Notes: generated from the letters alone by a model not told the origin. A stretch of DNA of 46,046 nucleotides from Microbacteriaceae bacterium (GCA_031177985.1 JAPSJW010000006.1:1-46046); one strand, 5' to 3'; counted from the first letter of the stretch, positions 7,605 through 16,513 are shown. Numbers and translations: made by a program.

Positions 7605-9203
7605 ATGACGGCACCCGAGCCCCTCAGAAATGTCCCCAGAGTCGCGGACGCACCACCTCCTCCGCGAAAGGGACCGAGTTTGTTCATCTTCCTGCTGCAG
7701 CTGCGGCACATGCTCGAGGGCCATCCAGAGCTCTACCTCTTCGCCGTCTACTCGGCACTCATCTGGTTCCTGTGGATCGTCAAGGTGGTCATCTCGCGCC
7801 GCTACCGCCCCTTCACCGGCACCTTCACCGGCACCACGAGCGTCGTCGTGCCGGTGGTCGACGAGCCGCTCGACCTCTTCCGGGATGTGCTCGGCCGCAT
7901 GGTCGAGCAGCGCCCCGGCGAGATCATCGTCGTGATCAACGGCGCCCAGAACCCGGCCCTCCAGGAGGTCTGCGAGGAGTTCGCTCCGCTCGTGCGCTGG
8001 GTGCACACGCCGATCCCCGGCAAGCGCAACGCGGTCATGATCGGCACCGAGCTGTCGAACGGCGAGATCACTGTGCTCGTCGACTCCGACACGGTCTGGA
8101 CCGAGAACACGCTCGCCGAGCTCGTCAAGCCGTTCGCCGACGCGAGGGTCGGCGGCGTCACGACGCGTCAGCGCATTCTGGAGCCCGAGCGCAGCTGGAT
8201 CACCCGCTGGGCCGACTGGCTCGAGAACTCCCGCGCGCTCTACTCGATGCCGACCCAGAGCGTCGTCGGGCAGATCGGCTGCCTTCCCGGCCGCACGATC
8301 GCGTTCCGCCGCGAGATCCTCGTCCGCGTCATGGAGGACTTCATGACCGAGAAGTTCCTCGGCGTCTTCCTCGAGGTCTCCGACGACCGCACGCTGACGA
8401 ACCTCACGCTCAAGGAGGGCTACCGCACGGTCTACCAGCACACGAGCCTCGTCTACACGGATGCTCCGCTGCAGATCAAGAAGCTGTTCAAGCAGCAGCT
8501 GCGCTGGGCCCGCGGCAGCCAGTACAACACCCTGCGGATGCTGCCCTGGATGCTCGGTCACGCACCGCTGCTGGCGATGTTCTTCGTCATGGACATCGTG
8601 CTCCCGTTCCTGCTCGCCGGAGTCATCGGCGGCTGGATCTACCGGGCCCTCACCAACCAGGGCGTGAACTTCTACGAGGGCATCCTCGAGGAGTACGGCT
8701 TCCAGTCCGGCATCGTCTGGGTGCTCGGCCTCATGGTCGTCTCCAGCGTGCTCAGCATGGCCATCCGTCAGATGCGGCATCTCGCCGAGAAGCCGAGCGA
8801 CTTCTTCCGGCTGCCCTGGTTCATCCTCGTCTCGACGCTGTTCCTGATGCCTGTGCGGCTCATCGGCTTCTTCCGGATGGCCCACGCGAGCGGATGGGGC
8901 ACCCGCGCCGGTGCCTACGCCGGCGGCGCGCAGAACGACGCCATCGCGAGTGCGCTCGAGGCGCTGCCGAAGGACCAGCTCGACGAGAGCTGGGCGTCGG
9001 GCACCGCGGATCCCGGTGTCGACACCGTGGTGGACGTCCCCGAGGGGGACGGACAGACCGCCGTGCTCGTGCGCAGCCGCACCAGAGCCGCCGCGAAGAC
9101 CGCGGCACCCAAGCCCCCGCGCCGGCGGCTGAACCCGCGCGCCGGCATCCCCTACCTCATCGGTTTCGCCATCTTCGCACTGGAGGCCTGGTTCATTGCC
9201 TAG
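7605..9203 (+). CDS. Processive family 2 membrane glycosyltransferase (hyaluronan/type 3 capsule synthase-like)
   Basis: Likely polymerises a beta-linked polysaccharide from UDP-sugars and extrudes it through the membrane. The 532-residue product has an N-terminal transmembrane segment (about 44-64) and a GT-A domain with VDSD (D160/D162), the acceptor-site DDR (260-262) and the processivity motif QQLRW (297-301). At least three hydrophobic helices follow between about 325 and 430, and one more ends the protein at 510-532. This order is that of HasA, NodC and the pneumococcal type 3 synthase rather than cellulose synthase, as no PilZ domain is present. The GH26 gene overlaps its end by 8 bp and ugd follows. 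The exact polymer cannot be read from sequence. Confidence 0.85.
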   Translation: MTAPEPLRNVPRVADAPPPPRKGPSLFIFLLQLRHMLEGHPELYLFAVYSALIWFLWIVKVVISRRYRPFTGTFTGTTSVVVPVVDEPLDLFRDVLGRMVEQRPGEIIVVINGAQNPALQEVCEEFAPLVRWVHTPIPGKRNAVMIGTELSNGEITVLVDSDTVWTENTLAELVKPFADARVGGVTTRQRILEPERSWITRWADWLENSRALYSMPTQSVVGQIGCLPGRTIAFRREILVRVMEDFMTEKFLGVFLEVSDDRTLTNLTLKEGYRTVYQHTSLVYTDAPLQIKKLFKQQLRWARGSQYNTLRMLPWMLGHAPLLAMFFVMDIVLPFLLAGVIGGWIYRALTNQGVNFYEGILEEYGFQSGIVWVLGLMVVSSVLSMAIRQMRHLAEKPSDFFRLPWFILVSTLFLMPVRLIGFFRMAHASGWGTRAGAYAGGAQNDAIASALEALPKDQLDESWASGTADPGVDTVVDVPEGDGQTAVLVRSRTRAAAKTAAPKPPRRRLNPRAGIPYLIGFAIFALEAWFIA

Positions 9204-10635
9204 CTCGACGACATGGTGGGCCCAGACGCCCACCAACGCACGCTGGACCGCCGCAGGCGCCACGCTCATCGGAGCGGCACTCGCGGTCGTCAGCTACTTC
9301 GTCTGGACGTCCCCCGACAACCCCGTGTCGCCGATCTCGACCATCAACCGCGTGAACGTCTTCGCGGAGCGGGTCGATCGGATCGTCGAGGAGCGCGGGG
9401 AGCTGCTCGGTCAGGTGGTCGAGCTGCGCACCGAGCTCGCCGCGGTCGAGACCGACCTGGCCGCAGCGCGCGGCGAGGCGACCGACGCCGAGGAGCGCCT
9501 GCAGCAGCTCGAACGAGACGCCGCCCCCGGCCGCGAAGCGTCGCCCGACCGGCCGAGCCAGCCGGCCACCTCCGCGTCGGGCCCCGACGACCAGCCCGCG
9601 GACCGGCCGAGCGATCCCGCGCCCGAACCCACTCCCGGGCCGACGCCGATCACCGCGCCGTCCAAGGCCGAGATCGTGAACCCCGAGAACGAGTACTTCG
9701 GCATGTACACCGCCCAGGCGCCCTTCAACTGGTCGACCCTCGACGACACCGCGTCGAAGATCGGCTACGCCCCCGACTCGGTCGGCTACTTCGGCGGGTT
9801 CGACGAGGCGTTCCGTGCCAACGCGGTCACCCGCTCCTGGGAGCGGGACATGCTGCCCATCCTCACCTGGGAGGGAAGGCCGATCAAAGCAGGCAACGAC
9901 GTCGTCGTGGAGCCGGACTACGAGCTGAAGGACGTGCTCTCGGGACAGTACGACGCCTACCTGACCCAGTACGCGAAGGACATCGCCGCAACCGGGCTGC
10001 CGCTCGGCATCCGTCTCAATCACGAGATGAACGGCACCTGGTACCCCTGGACCGAGCAGACCAGCCGCGGGGAGCCGATCAACGGCAACTCGAAGGGCGA
10101 GTACGTGCAGGTGTGGCGCTACATCCACGACATCTTCGAGCGCGAGGGCGCCAACGAGCACGTCATCTGGATCTGGGCGCCCAACATCATCAACAACCTG
10201 CCTGCGGCGCATAGGGACGTCGAGTTCCTCCGAGCCCTCTACCCGGGTGACGAGTATGTCGACTGGGTCGGCGCGTCCGGCTACCTGCGGCCGCCCTATC
10301 GCGCTGAGAACGACTTCAGCTTCGACTACACCTACGGGGCGACCCTCGACCAGCTGCGCCAGATCGCCGACAAGCCGATCTTCCTCGCCGAGGTGGGTGC
10401 CAGCGAGACCGGGGGACACAAGCCGGGCTGGGTGAGGAGCTTCTTCGACGGGCTCGCGGATCCGGCCAACGACGACATCGTCGGCTTCGCCTGGTTCAGC
10501 CTCGCAGTGACCAGCTACGTCGAGGGGGAGCGCGCGACGAACGACTGGCGCATCGACTCCCGCGCCGACAGCCTCGCCGCCTTCCGGGAGGGCGTCGCCC
10601 GCCCGGAGAACGACTTCGGCCTCATCCCGGTCTGA
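9196..10635 (+). CDS. Membrane-anchored glycoside hydrolase, GH26-like (beta-mannanase fold)
   Basis: A 479-residue product starting at TTG, supported by GGAGG at 9182-9186 and by the 8-bp overlap with the glycosyltransferase. Residues 17-36 form a signal anchor. Residues about 55-108 form a heptad-rich coiled coil (VDRIVEERGELLGQVVELR and following). A Pro/Ser/Asp-rich linker runs to about 155, then the catalytic domain. The putative acid/base Glu277 is in RLNHEMNGTWYPW and the nucleophile Glu399 in PIFLAEVGASETGG, both at positions typical of GH26. It should therefore act outside the membrane, held near the synthase. It may trim or release the polymer, as hydrolases do in other synthase-dependent systems. 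The substrate is unknown. Confidence 0.82.
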   Translation: MPSSTTWWAQTPTNARWTAAGATLIGAALAVVSYFVWTSPDNPVSPISTINRVNVFAERVDRIVEERGELLGQVVELRTELAAVETDLAAARGEATDAEERLQQLERDAAPGREASPDRPSQPATSASGPDDQPADRPSDPAPEPTPGPTPITAPSKAEIVNPENEYFGMYTAQAPFNWSTLDDTASKIGYAPDSVGYFGGFDEAFRANAVTRSWERDMLPILTWEGRPIKAGNDVVVEPDYELKDVLSGQYDAYLTQYAKDIAATGLPLGIRLNHEMNGTWYPWTEQTSRGEPINGNSKGEYVQVWRYIHDIFEREGANEHVIWIWAPNIINNLPAAHRDVEFLRALYPGDEYVDWVGASGYLRPPYRAENDFSFDYTYGATLDQLRQIADKPIFLAEVGASETGGHKPGWVRSFFDGLADPANDDIVGFAWFSLAVTSYVEGERATNDWRIDSRADSLAAFREGVARPENDFGLIPV

Positions 10636-10660
10636 CCGGGCACAACTCAAGGAGATGATC

Positions 10661-12019
10661 ATGGACACCACCGCACCCCGCGTAAGCGTGGTCGGCACCG
10701 GCTACCTCGGAGCGACCCACGCGGCCGCCATGGCCGAGCTCGGCTTCGACGTCATCGGCGTCGACACCGACCAGGCCAAGGTCGATGCCCTGAGCCGAGG
10801 AGTCGTGCCCTTCTACGAGCCCGGGCTCCCCGAGCTCATCCTCAAGCACGTCGAGTCGGGTCGGCTGCGGTTCACGACCGACATCACGGAGGCCACGGCT
10901 CTCTCCGATGTGCACTTCGTGTGCGTCGGCACGCCCCAGCAGCGCGGATCGAACGCCGCGGACACCCGCTACGTCGAGCAGGCGGTGCGCGACATCTCCG
11001 CGAACCTCACCCGCGACGCCCTGATCGTGGGGAAATCGACGGTGCCGGTCGGCACTGCGGGGCGGCTGCGCGGCGCGGTCTCGGCGCTCGCGCCCGAGGG
11101 GGTCTCGGCCGAGCTCGTGTGGAACCCCGAGTTCCTGCGCGAGGGCAAGGCCGTCGAGGACACGCTGCGCCCCGACCGGATCGTGATCGGCGGCACGAGC
11201 GCTCGCGCCGAGGCGACCCTGCGCGAGCTGTACGCGACGCCCATCGCGACCGGAACCCCGGTCGTGGTGTGCGACCTCGAGACGGCGGAGCTCGTCAAGG
11301 TGAGCGCCAACGCCTTCCTCGCCACGAAGATCAGCTTCATCAACGCGATCGCCGAGCTGTGCGACGCGGCGGGCGCCGACGTGTCGGTGCTCGCGGATGC
11401 GATCGGCTTCGACGATCGGATCGGGCGCAAGTTCCTCAACGCGGGCCTCGGGTTCGGCGGCGGCTGCCTGCCGAAGGACATCCGCGCCCTCCAGGCGCGC
11501 GCTGGCGAGCTCGGCGCCCACTCGGCGACCGCGCTCATGCAGCAGGTCGACGAGATCAACATGGCGCAGCGTCAGCGCGTCATCGACCTCGCGCTGGATG
11601 CGCTCGGCGGCTCCGTGCTCAACAAGCGGATCGGCGTGCTCGGAGCGGCGTTCAAGCCGGACACCGACGACGTGCGCGACTCGCCTGCGCTCAACGTCGC
11701 CGCCGCTCTGCATCTGCGGGGTGCCCAGGTCGTCGTCTACGACCCTGAAGCGGGCCAGACGGCGCGGCGCAGCTTCCCGACGCTGAGCTATGCCGACTCT
11801 CTGATCGACGCAGCGACGGGGGCGGATGCGCTTCTAGTGCTGACCGAGTGGCGCGAGTTCCGCGAGGCCGACCCGTCCGAGCTCGGCGCGATCGTCTCCG
11901 GTCGCCGCGTGATCGACGCGCGCAACTGCCTGCCGTCCGAGCGTTGGGCGGCTGCCGGCTGGTCGGTGCGCACCATCGGGCGCACCGCATCCGTCGCGGC
12001 GCTTCCGACGTTCGTCTGA
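10661..12019 (+). CDS. ugd: UDP-glucose 6-dehydrogenase
   Basis: Oxidises UDP-glucose to UDP-glucuronate with two NAD+. The 452-residue product has the Rossmann motif VVGTGYLG near the N-terminus, FVCVGTPQ, GKSTVPVGT, EFLREGKAVED, and the catalytic cysteine (C269) in LGFGGGCLPKDI, followed by the C-terminal UDP-binding domain (GAAFKPDTDDVRDSPAL). The start at 10661 is preferred over the in-frame ATG at 10655 because AAGGAG (10649-10654) touches the latter but is 6 nt from the former. It follows the GH26 gene by 25 bp and presumably feeds UDP-glucuronate to the synthase at 7605. Confidence 0.93.
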   Translation: MDTTAPRVSVVGTGYLGATHAAAMAELGFDVIGVDTDQAKVDALSRGVVPFYEPGLPELILKHVESGRLRFTTDITEATALSDVHFVCVGTPQQRGSNAADTRYVEQAVRDISANLTRDALIVGKSTVPVGTAGRLRGAVSALAPEGVSAELVWNPEFLREGKAVEDTLRPDRIVIGGTSARAEATLRELYATPIATGTPVVVCDLETAELVKVSANAFLATKISFINAIAELCDAAGADVSVLADAIGFDDRIGRKFLNAGLGFGGGCLPKDIRALQARAGELGAHSATALMQQVDEINMAQRQRVIDLALDALGGSVLNKRIGVLGAAFKPDTDDVRDSPALNVAAALHLRGAQVVVYDPEAGQTARRSFPTLSYADSLIDAATGADALLVLTEWREFREADPSELGAIVSGRRVIDARNCLPSERWAAAGWSVRTIGRTASVAALPTFV

Positions 12020-12042
12020 CCCGGGGGAGTCACGCACAACGG

Positions 12043-12079
12043 GAAGGGCCCCGCATTCATATCGGATGCGGGGCCCTTC
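12043..12079. terminator. Bidirectional terminator between ugd and glnA1
   Basis: A perfect 14-bp GC-rich stem (12043-12056 with 12066-12079; arms GAAGGGCCCCGCAT and ATGCGGGGCCCTTC) with a 9-nt loop lies in the 76-bp gap between these convergent genes. It has no long U tract, as is common in this GC range. Confidence 0.85.
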
Positions 12080-12095
12080 GTCGTTCGACTGAGGA

Positions 12096-13520
12096 TCAGA
12101 CGCTGTAGTACAGCTCGTACTCGAACGGGTGAGGACGCTGCGCGAAGGGGAGCAGCTCCTTCTCGCGCTTGTAGTCGATCCAGGTGTCGATGAGGTCCTT
12201 CGTGAACACGCCGCCCTCGAGCAGGTAGTCGTGGTCCTCCTCGAGCGCACGCAGGGCCTCGTCGAGCGAGCCCGGCAGCTGCGGGATGTTCTTCGCCTCC
12301 TCGGGGGGAAGCTCGTAGAGGTCCTTATCGACGGGCTCGTGCGGCTCGATCTTGTTCTTGATGCCGTCGATGCCGGCCATCAGCTGCACCGCGAACGCGA
12401 GGTACGGGTTGCCGGAGGCGTCGGGCGCGCGGAACTCGATGCGCTTGGCCTTCGGGTTGGTGCCCGTGATCGGGATGCGGATCGACGCCGAGCGGTTACC
12501 GGCCGAGTAGACCAGGTTGACCGGAGCCTCGAAGCCCGGGATGAGGCGGTGGTAGGAGTTCACCGTCGGGTTCGTGAAGGCAGCGAGCGAACGCGCGTGC
12601 TTCAGGATGCCGCCGATGTACCAGCGGGCGATGTCGGAGAGACCGCCGTAGCCCGTCTCGTCGTAGAACAGCGGCTTGCCGTCGCTCCACAGCGACTGGT
12701 GGGTGTGCATGCCCGAGCCGTTGTCGCCCATGAGCGGCTTCGGCATGAACGTCGCCGTCTTGCCCCACTCGAGCGCCGTGTTCTTGACGATGTACTTGAA
12801 CTTCAGGATGTCGTCCGCCGCGTGCACCATCGTGTCGAAGCGGTAGTTGATCTCGCCCTGACCGGCGGTGCCGACCTCGTGGTGGCTGCGCTCGACCTCG
12901 AGGCCGACCTCCTGCAGCTTGATCACGATGTCGTCGCGCAGGTCGGCGTGCTGGTCGACCGGGGTGACGGGGAAGTAGCCGCCCTTGTAGGGCGTCTTGT
13001 TGGCGAGGTTGCCGCCCTCTTCGGCGCGGCCCGTGTTCCAGGCGGCCTCGCTCGAGTCGACCTCGTAGTAGCTCTTGTTCTGACGCACCTCGTAGCGCAC
13101 GTCGTCGAAAATGTAGAACTCGGCCTCGGGGGCGAAGAACGCGGTGTCGGCGATGCCGGTCGACGCCAGGTACTTCTCGGCCTTCTTGGCCACCTGGCGC
13201 GGGTCGCGGTCGTAGATCTCGCCGTTGCGCGGGTTGTAGATGTCGAAGACGATCACGAGCGTGCGCTCGGTGCGGAAGGGGTCAACGTAGGCGGTCGACA
13301 CATCCGGGATCAGCTGCAGGTCCGACTCGTGGATCGACTGGAAGCCGCGGATGGACGAGCCGTCGAAGAGCTGTCCGACCGTGAAGAACTCCTCATCGAC
13401 CGTCGAGGCGGGGATGTTGAAGTGCTGCTGCACACCGGGGAGATCGGTGAAGCGGATGTCGAGGAACTTGACATCCGTGTCCTTGATGAACTTGAGCACC
13501 TCGGAAGAATCACTGAACAT
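12096..13520 (-). CDS. glnA: Glutamine synthetase, type I (GlnA1)
   Basis: The main ammonia-assimilating glutamine synthetase, a cytoplasmic dodecamer. The 474-residue product starts at [21 protein letters not shown], with AGGAG about 9 nt upstream; the open frame continues upstream but is not conserved-looking. Visible motifs are [39 protein letters not shown] and the adenylylation loop [11 protein letters not shown] with Tyr402, the target of GlnE. The length is that of the actinobacterial GSI-beta subgroup. Upstream sits a four-half-site GlnR box, so expression should rise under nitrogen limitation. It converges on ugd with a strong hairpin between. Confidence 0.96.
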   Translation of the reverse strand: MFSDSSEVLKFIKDTDVKFLDIRFTDLPGVQQHFNIPASTVDEEFFTVGQLFDGSSIRGFQSIHESDLQLIPDVSTAYVDPFRTERTLVIVFDIYNPRNGEIYDRDPRQVAKKAEKYLASTGIADTAFFAPEAEFYIFDDVRYEVRQNKSYYEVDSSEAAWNTGRAEEGGNLANKTPYKGGYFPVTPVDQHADLRDDIVIKLQEVGLEVERSHHEVGTAGQGEINYRFDTMVHAADDILKFKYIVKNTALEWGKTATFMPKPLMGDNGSGMHTHQSLWSDGKPLFYDETGYGGLSDIARWYIGGILKHARSLAAFTNPTVNSYHRLIPGFEAPVNLVYSAGNRSASIRIPITGTNPKAKRIEFRAPDASGNPYLAFAVQLMAGIDGIKNKIEPHEPVDKDLYELPPEEAKNIPQLPGSLDEALRALEEDHDYLLEGGVFTKDLIDTWIDYKREKELLPFAQRPHPFEYELYYSV

Positions 13521-13570
13521 GTGAAGAACTCCTGAGTTGGTACCTGTTGGATGCAGTCGCAGCCTCGTCA

Positions 13571-13576
13571 ACCGTA
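13571..13576 (-). promoter_or_regulatory. -10 element of glnA1
   Basis: TACGGT on the minus strand predicts a start near 13565 and a leader of about 44 nt. There is no good -35, consistent with an activator-dependent promoter served by the adjacent GlnR box. Confidence 0.5.
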
Positions 13577-13586
13577 TTGACGGGGG

Positions 13587-13624
13587 GTTTCGCAACGGTG
13601 TCGCTATTGTTTCCGCCGTGTTAC
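13587..13624 (-). promoter_or_regulatory. GlnR-binding box of glnA1
   Basis: Read on the minus strand, the site is GTAAC-N6-GAAAC-N6-GACAC-N6-GAAAC, with half-sites at 13620-13624, 13609-13613, 13598-13602 and 13587-13591. This matches the known actinobacterial GlnR consensus gTnAC-n6-GaAAC repeated twice. Its centre is about 40 bp upstream of the start predicted from the TACGGT -10, an activating position. GlnR itself is not encoded in this window. Confidence 0.85.
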
Positions 13625-13643
13625 GCGTTGCCTCTGTCGCCGC

Positions 13644-13671
13644 CTGACGGTCATCTGCGCGCGGTTAGGAT
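13644..13671 (+). promoter_or_regulatory. Promoter of the RDD gene (leaderless)
   Basis: CTGACG (13644-13649), a 16-nt spacer and TAGGAT (13666-13671) are followed 6 nt later by the ATG at 13678. Both elements fit a housekeeping promoter whose transcript begins at or next to the start codon. Confidence 0.6.
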
Positions 13672-13677
13672 CGACGG

Positions 13678-14076
13678 ATGCCCGACACCCGTGACAACGC
13701 ATGGCCGGGCAAGCGGCTGGGGCTTCCCGAGAGCGGTCCGCGCTCCATCGGCCGCCTGGGACGCAGGCTCGTCGCCTTCGCGATCGACTGGGGCATCGCG
13801 GTCGTGTTCTCGATCGCATTCTTCGCCTACGACGCCTTCGCGACGCTCGGCATCTACGTGCTGCTGCAGGTGGTGTTCATCTCCACCCTCGCCGGCAGCG
13901 TCGGCCACCTGCTCGTCGGACTCCGCGTCGTACCGCTCGCGGGAGGCTGGATAGGCCTGTGGCGACCCGTCGTGCGCACGCTCCTGATCGCGATCGTCAT
14001 CCCGGCGGTCATCTGGGACAAGGATCAGCGCGGACTCCACGACCTCGCCGCCGGCACCATCCTCGTCCGGCGTTAG
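13678..14076 (+). CDS. RDD family membrane protein
   Basis: A 132-residue membrane protein of unknown role. The RDD signature is visible: RLGRRLVAFAIDWGIAVVFSIAFFAY gives the first helix with its Arg/Asp pair, then a second helix (LGIYVLLQVVFISTLAGSVGHLLVGLRVV), then RPVVRTLLIAIVIPAVI and the closing DKDQRGLHDLAAGTIL. RDD proteins sit between lipA/DUF4191 and glnA1 in many actinobacteria, including the Rv2219A position in M. tuberculosis. It diverges from glnA1 and converges on the DUF4191 gene 24 bp away. Confidence 0.88.
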   Translation: MPDTRDNAWPGKRLGLPESGPRSIGRLGRRLVAFAIDWGIAVVFSIAFFAYDAFATLGIYVLLQVVFISTLAGSVGHLLVGLRVVPLAGGWIGLWRPVVRTLLIAIVIPAVIWDKDQRGLHDLAAGTILVRR

Positions 14077-14091
14077 CCGTCAACGGACGGC
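14076..14091. terminator. Small hairpin between the RDD and DUF4191 genes
   Basis: A 6-bp stem (GCCGTC/GACGGC) with loop AACG starts on the last base of the RDD stop codon and fills most of the 24-bp convergent gap. It is weak on its own. Confidence 0.35.
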
Positions 14092-14100
14092 GCCGAAGAG

Positions 14101-14802
14101 CTAGCGCGGACGCGGAGCGCGCACCCGGTTGGGGTCGATCCCCTTCGGGATGGGCAGCGTCGACTTCTGCAGCGAGGTCAGCCGGTTCGACACCGCGAGC
14201 ACCTCGCCTCGCTTGAGCGTCTTCTTGAACTTGTTGAGAGCGGAGGGCAGCTTGTGCAGCGGAGTCGATTCCGCATCCGGCCCGACGTAGACGAGGTGAA
14301 CGGGCACGTTCGGCAGGATCCGCGAGACGTTGCGGCGCTCGTCGTCCAGCATCCGCTGCGTGCGGCTGCGCGGACCCTCGCCGATCAGCACGACACCGGG
14401 ACGGCCGACAGCCCGGTAGACGGCATCCTGCGTCTTGGGGCTCACGTTGACCGGCAGCTCGCTGCCGGTCCAGCTGCGTCGCAGGCCCGACTTCAGCACC
14501 GCGCCCACCGCGCCGGGCTGTCCGGCGATCTGGGAGTACGCCGCTCGCTCGGCGCGGCGGCCGAGCACGATGAGTACGAGCAGCACGCCGCCGAGAACGC
14601 CGGCGATGATCGAGAGGATGAGGCCGAGCACGTTGTCGCGCGACAGCCACAGCCCGAGGGCCAGGCCCACGAGCACGGGGAGCAGGAAGGCGAGGATCAA
14701 GTACCAGACGATGAGCGAGTCGTAGCGCCGCGTCATCTGGAAGACCTGCCACATCTGCTTGAAGCGGCCGGGTTCCTTCTCGGGGGCTGAGGTGCGTGCC
14801 AT
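14101..14802 (-). CDS. DUF4191 family membrane protein
   Basis: A 233-residue protein with two adjacent transmembrane helices near residues 27-75 (DSLIVWYLILAFLLPVLVGLALGLWL and VLGLILSIIAGVLGGVLLVLIVLG). A soluble C-terminal domain contains GVVLIGEGPRSRTQRMLDDERRNVSRI and ends in a basic tail. This matches DUF4191, found next to lipA across actinobacteria (Rv2219 in M. tuberculosis). Its biochemical function is unknown. It starts 5 nt after the lipA stop with no Shine-Dalgarno, so it is either reinitiated from lipA or leaderless from a TATCCT inside the lipA end. Confidence 0.85.
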   Translation of the reverse strand: MARTSAPEKEPGRFKQMWQVFQMTRRYDSLIVWYLILAFLLPVLVGLALGLWLSRDNVLGLILSIIAGVLGGVLLVLIVLGRRAERAAYSQIAGQPGAVGAVLKSGLRRSWTGSELPVNVSPKTQDAVYRAVGRPGVVLIGEGPRSRTQRMLDDERRNVSRILPNVPVHLVYVGPDAESTPLHKLPSALNKFKKTLKRGEVLAVSNRLTSLQKSTLPIPKGIDPNRVRAPRPR

Positions 14803-14807
14803 GGTGT

Positions 14808-15794
14808 CTAGGATACGGCGCGCGCGAAGGCGTCATCGGCCTCCGCCAGGTGCCGCAGCTCCTCGGGCACCGCGCGGCCCTTCGCGGCCATGGATCGGGC
14901 CCAGAGCCGCCCGGCCCGGTAGCTGGATCGCACGAGCGGCCCGGCCAGCACTCCCAGGAAGCCGAGCTCCTCCGCCTCGGTCTTGATCTCGATGAACTCC
15001 TCGGGGCGCAGCCACCGGTCGACGGGCAGATGGCGCGGGCTCGGCCGCAGGTACTGGGTGATCGTGATGATGTCGCACCCGGCCTCCTTGAGGTCGCGCA
15101 GCGCCTGCGACACCTCGCCGCGTTCCTCGCCCATGCCGAGGATGAGGTTCGACTTCGTGATGAGCCCCGCCGCGCGTGCCGCCGTGAGCACGCCGAGCGA
15201 GCGCTCGTAGCGGAAGGCGGGACGGATGCGACGGAAGAGCCGCGGCACCGTCTCGACGTTGTGAGCGAATACCTCGGGGCGGGAGGAGAAGACCTCCGCG
15301 AGCAGCTCGGGGTTACCGGAGAAGTCGGTGGCGAGCAGCTCGACGCCCGTGCCGGGATTGCGCTCGTGGATCGCGCGCACCGTCTCGGCGTGCAGCCAGG
15401 CGCCCTCGTCGGGCAGGTCGTCCCGTGCGACACCGGTCACCGTGGCGTAGCGCAGCCGCATACGGGCGACGGAGTCGGCGACGCGACGCGGTTCATCCGT
15501 GTCGTAGTCGGCTGGGCGGCCGGTGTCGATCTGGCAGAAGTCGCAACGACGGGTGCACTGCGCGCCGCCGATGAGGAAGGTCGCCTCGCGGTCCTCCCAG
15601 CACTCGAAGATGTTCGGGCAGCCGGCCTCCTGGCAGACGGTGTGCAGCTCCTCCGTCTTCACGAGGTGCTGCAGTTCCCGGTACTCAGGGCCCTGCCTCG
15701 CGCGGGTCTTGATCCACTCCGGCTTCTTCTCGATCGGGGTCTCGGCGTTGCGCACCTCGAGGCGCAGCATCCGTCGGCCTTCGGGCGCGGTCAT
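14808..15794 (-). CDS. lipA: Lipoyl synthase (radical SAM)
   Basis: Inserts two sulfurs into the octanoyl chain carried by lipoyl domains. The 328-residue product has both cysteine sets: auxiliary cluster C54-X4-C59-X5-C65 ([15 protein letters not shown]) and radical SAM C80-X3-C84-X2-C87 (QCTRRCDFC). Length and order are standard. It overlaps lipB by 4 bp (ATGA), so translation is coupled. Its target, the lipoylated E2, is encoded 2.2 kb away, separated by an inserted pseudokinase gene. Confidence 0.96.
   Translation of the reverse strand: MTAPEGRRMLRLEVRNAETPIEKKPEWIKTRARQGPEYRELQHLVKTEELHTVCQEAGCPNIFECWEDREATFLIGGAQCTRRCDFCQIDTGRPADYDTDEPRRVADSVARMRLRYATVTGVARDDLPDEGAWLHAETVRAIHERNPGTGVELLATDFSGNPELLAEVFSSRPEVFAHNVETVPRLFRRIRPAFRYERSLGVLTAARAAGLITKSNLILGMGEERGEVSQALRDLKEAGCDIITITQYLRPSPRHLPVDRWLRPEEFIEIKTEAEELGFLGVLAGPLVRSSYRAGRLWARSMAAKGRAVPEELRHLAEADDAFARAVS
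14810..14815 (-). promoter_or_regulatory. Possible internal -10 for the DUF4191 gene
   Basis: TATCCT lies 7 nt before the ATG, inside the last codons of lipA (Val-Ser-stop). The match may be a coincidence of those codons, so translational coupling to lipA is the alternative. Confidence 0.3.
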
Positions 15795-16417
15795 GCCGCA
15801 ACCCCGACGACCGCATCGAAGTGGCGCTGCACGAGAGGCACGACCTCGCTCGGGGTGACGGTGCGTCCGAGCTCGCGGCTGATCGTCGTGACTCCGGCGT
15901 CGGGGATGCCGCAGGCCACGATGCGCTCGTACGGCTCGGTCTCGTTGGAGCAGTTGAGGGCGAAGCCGTGCATGGTCACACCGTCGGCGACGCGGATGCC
16001 GAGGGCGGCGATCTTGTCGGTGCCGCGCAGCCAGACGCCAGACCTGCCGTCCACCCGCTGCCCCTCGATGCCGAGGTCGGCGAGCACGGCGAGGAGCATC
16101 GTCTCGAGCCGCCGCACGTACGCGACGACGTCGACGGGCTCGGGCAGCCGGAGGATCGGGTAGCCGATGAGCTGACCCGGACCGTGCCAGGTGATCCGGC
16201 CCCCGCGGTCGACGTCGACGACGGGGGTGCCGTCGGTCGGCCGATCGGAGGGCTGGGTGCGGCGTCCCGCCGTGTACACCGAGGGGTGCTCAAGCAGCAG
16301 GACGGTATCGGGCGCCTGACCCTGCACGACGGCGGCGTGCAGGGCACGCTGCTGTTCGAGGGCCTTCGAGTACGGCACGGAGTTGGCGCTTAGCCCCGTG
16401 ACGACGTAGTCGACCAC
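15791..16417 (-). CDS. lipB: Lipoyl(octanoyl) transferase
   Basis: Transfers octanoyl groups from acyl carrier protein to lipoyl domains, the step before LipA. The 208-residue product has the substrate segment [18 protein letters not shown] (from about residue 72), the catalytic Lys in [12 protein letters not shown] (K135) and the catalytic Cys169 in [11 protein letters not shown]. The start is GTG, 6 nt after TAGACT, pointing to a leaderless message. It forms an operon with lipA and probably the DUF4191 gene, and diverges from the pseudokinase gene. Confidence 0.95.
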   Translation of the reverse strand: MVDYVVTGLSANSVPYSKALEQQRALHAAVVQGQAPDTVLLLEHPSVYTAGRRTQPSDRPTDGTPVVDVDRGGRITWHGPGQLIGYPILRLPEPVDVVAYVRRLETMLLAVLADLGIEGQRVDGRSGVWLRGTDKIAALGIRVADGVTMHGFALNCSNETEPYERIVACGIPDAGVTTISRELGRTVTPSEVVPLVQRHFDAVVGVAA

Positions 16418-16423
16418 GTCCTC

Positions 16424-16429
16424 AGTCTA
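16424..16429 (-). promoter_or_regulatory. -10 element of lipB (leaderless)
   Basis: TAGACT on the minus strand, 6 nt before the GTG start of lipB. The same hexamer and almost the same spacing precede panB. Confidence 0.5.
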
Positions 16430-16513
16430 GGCACGTTCCCTCCCCAGGGCGCGCTCGTCCACAGGTCCGTCGCATCGACGCTCCGAGCGGCCGACTCGGC
16501 TGACACTCGAGGC

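Noticed and set aside
6099-9269. Very long open frame on the minus strand (over 1000 codons) antisense to glnE and the glycosyltransferase
   Set aside because: High GC leaves few stops in this frame. Its translation is low-complexity and resembles no family, while both sense genes are certain.
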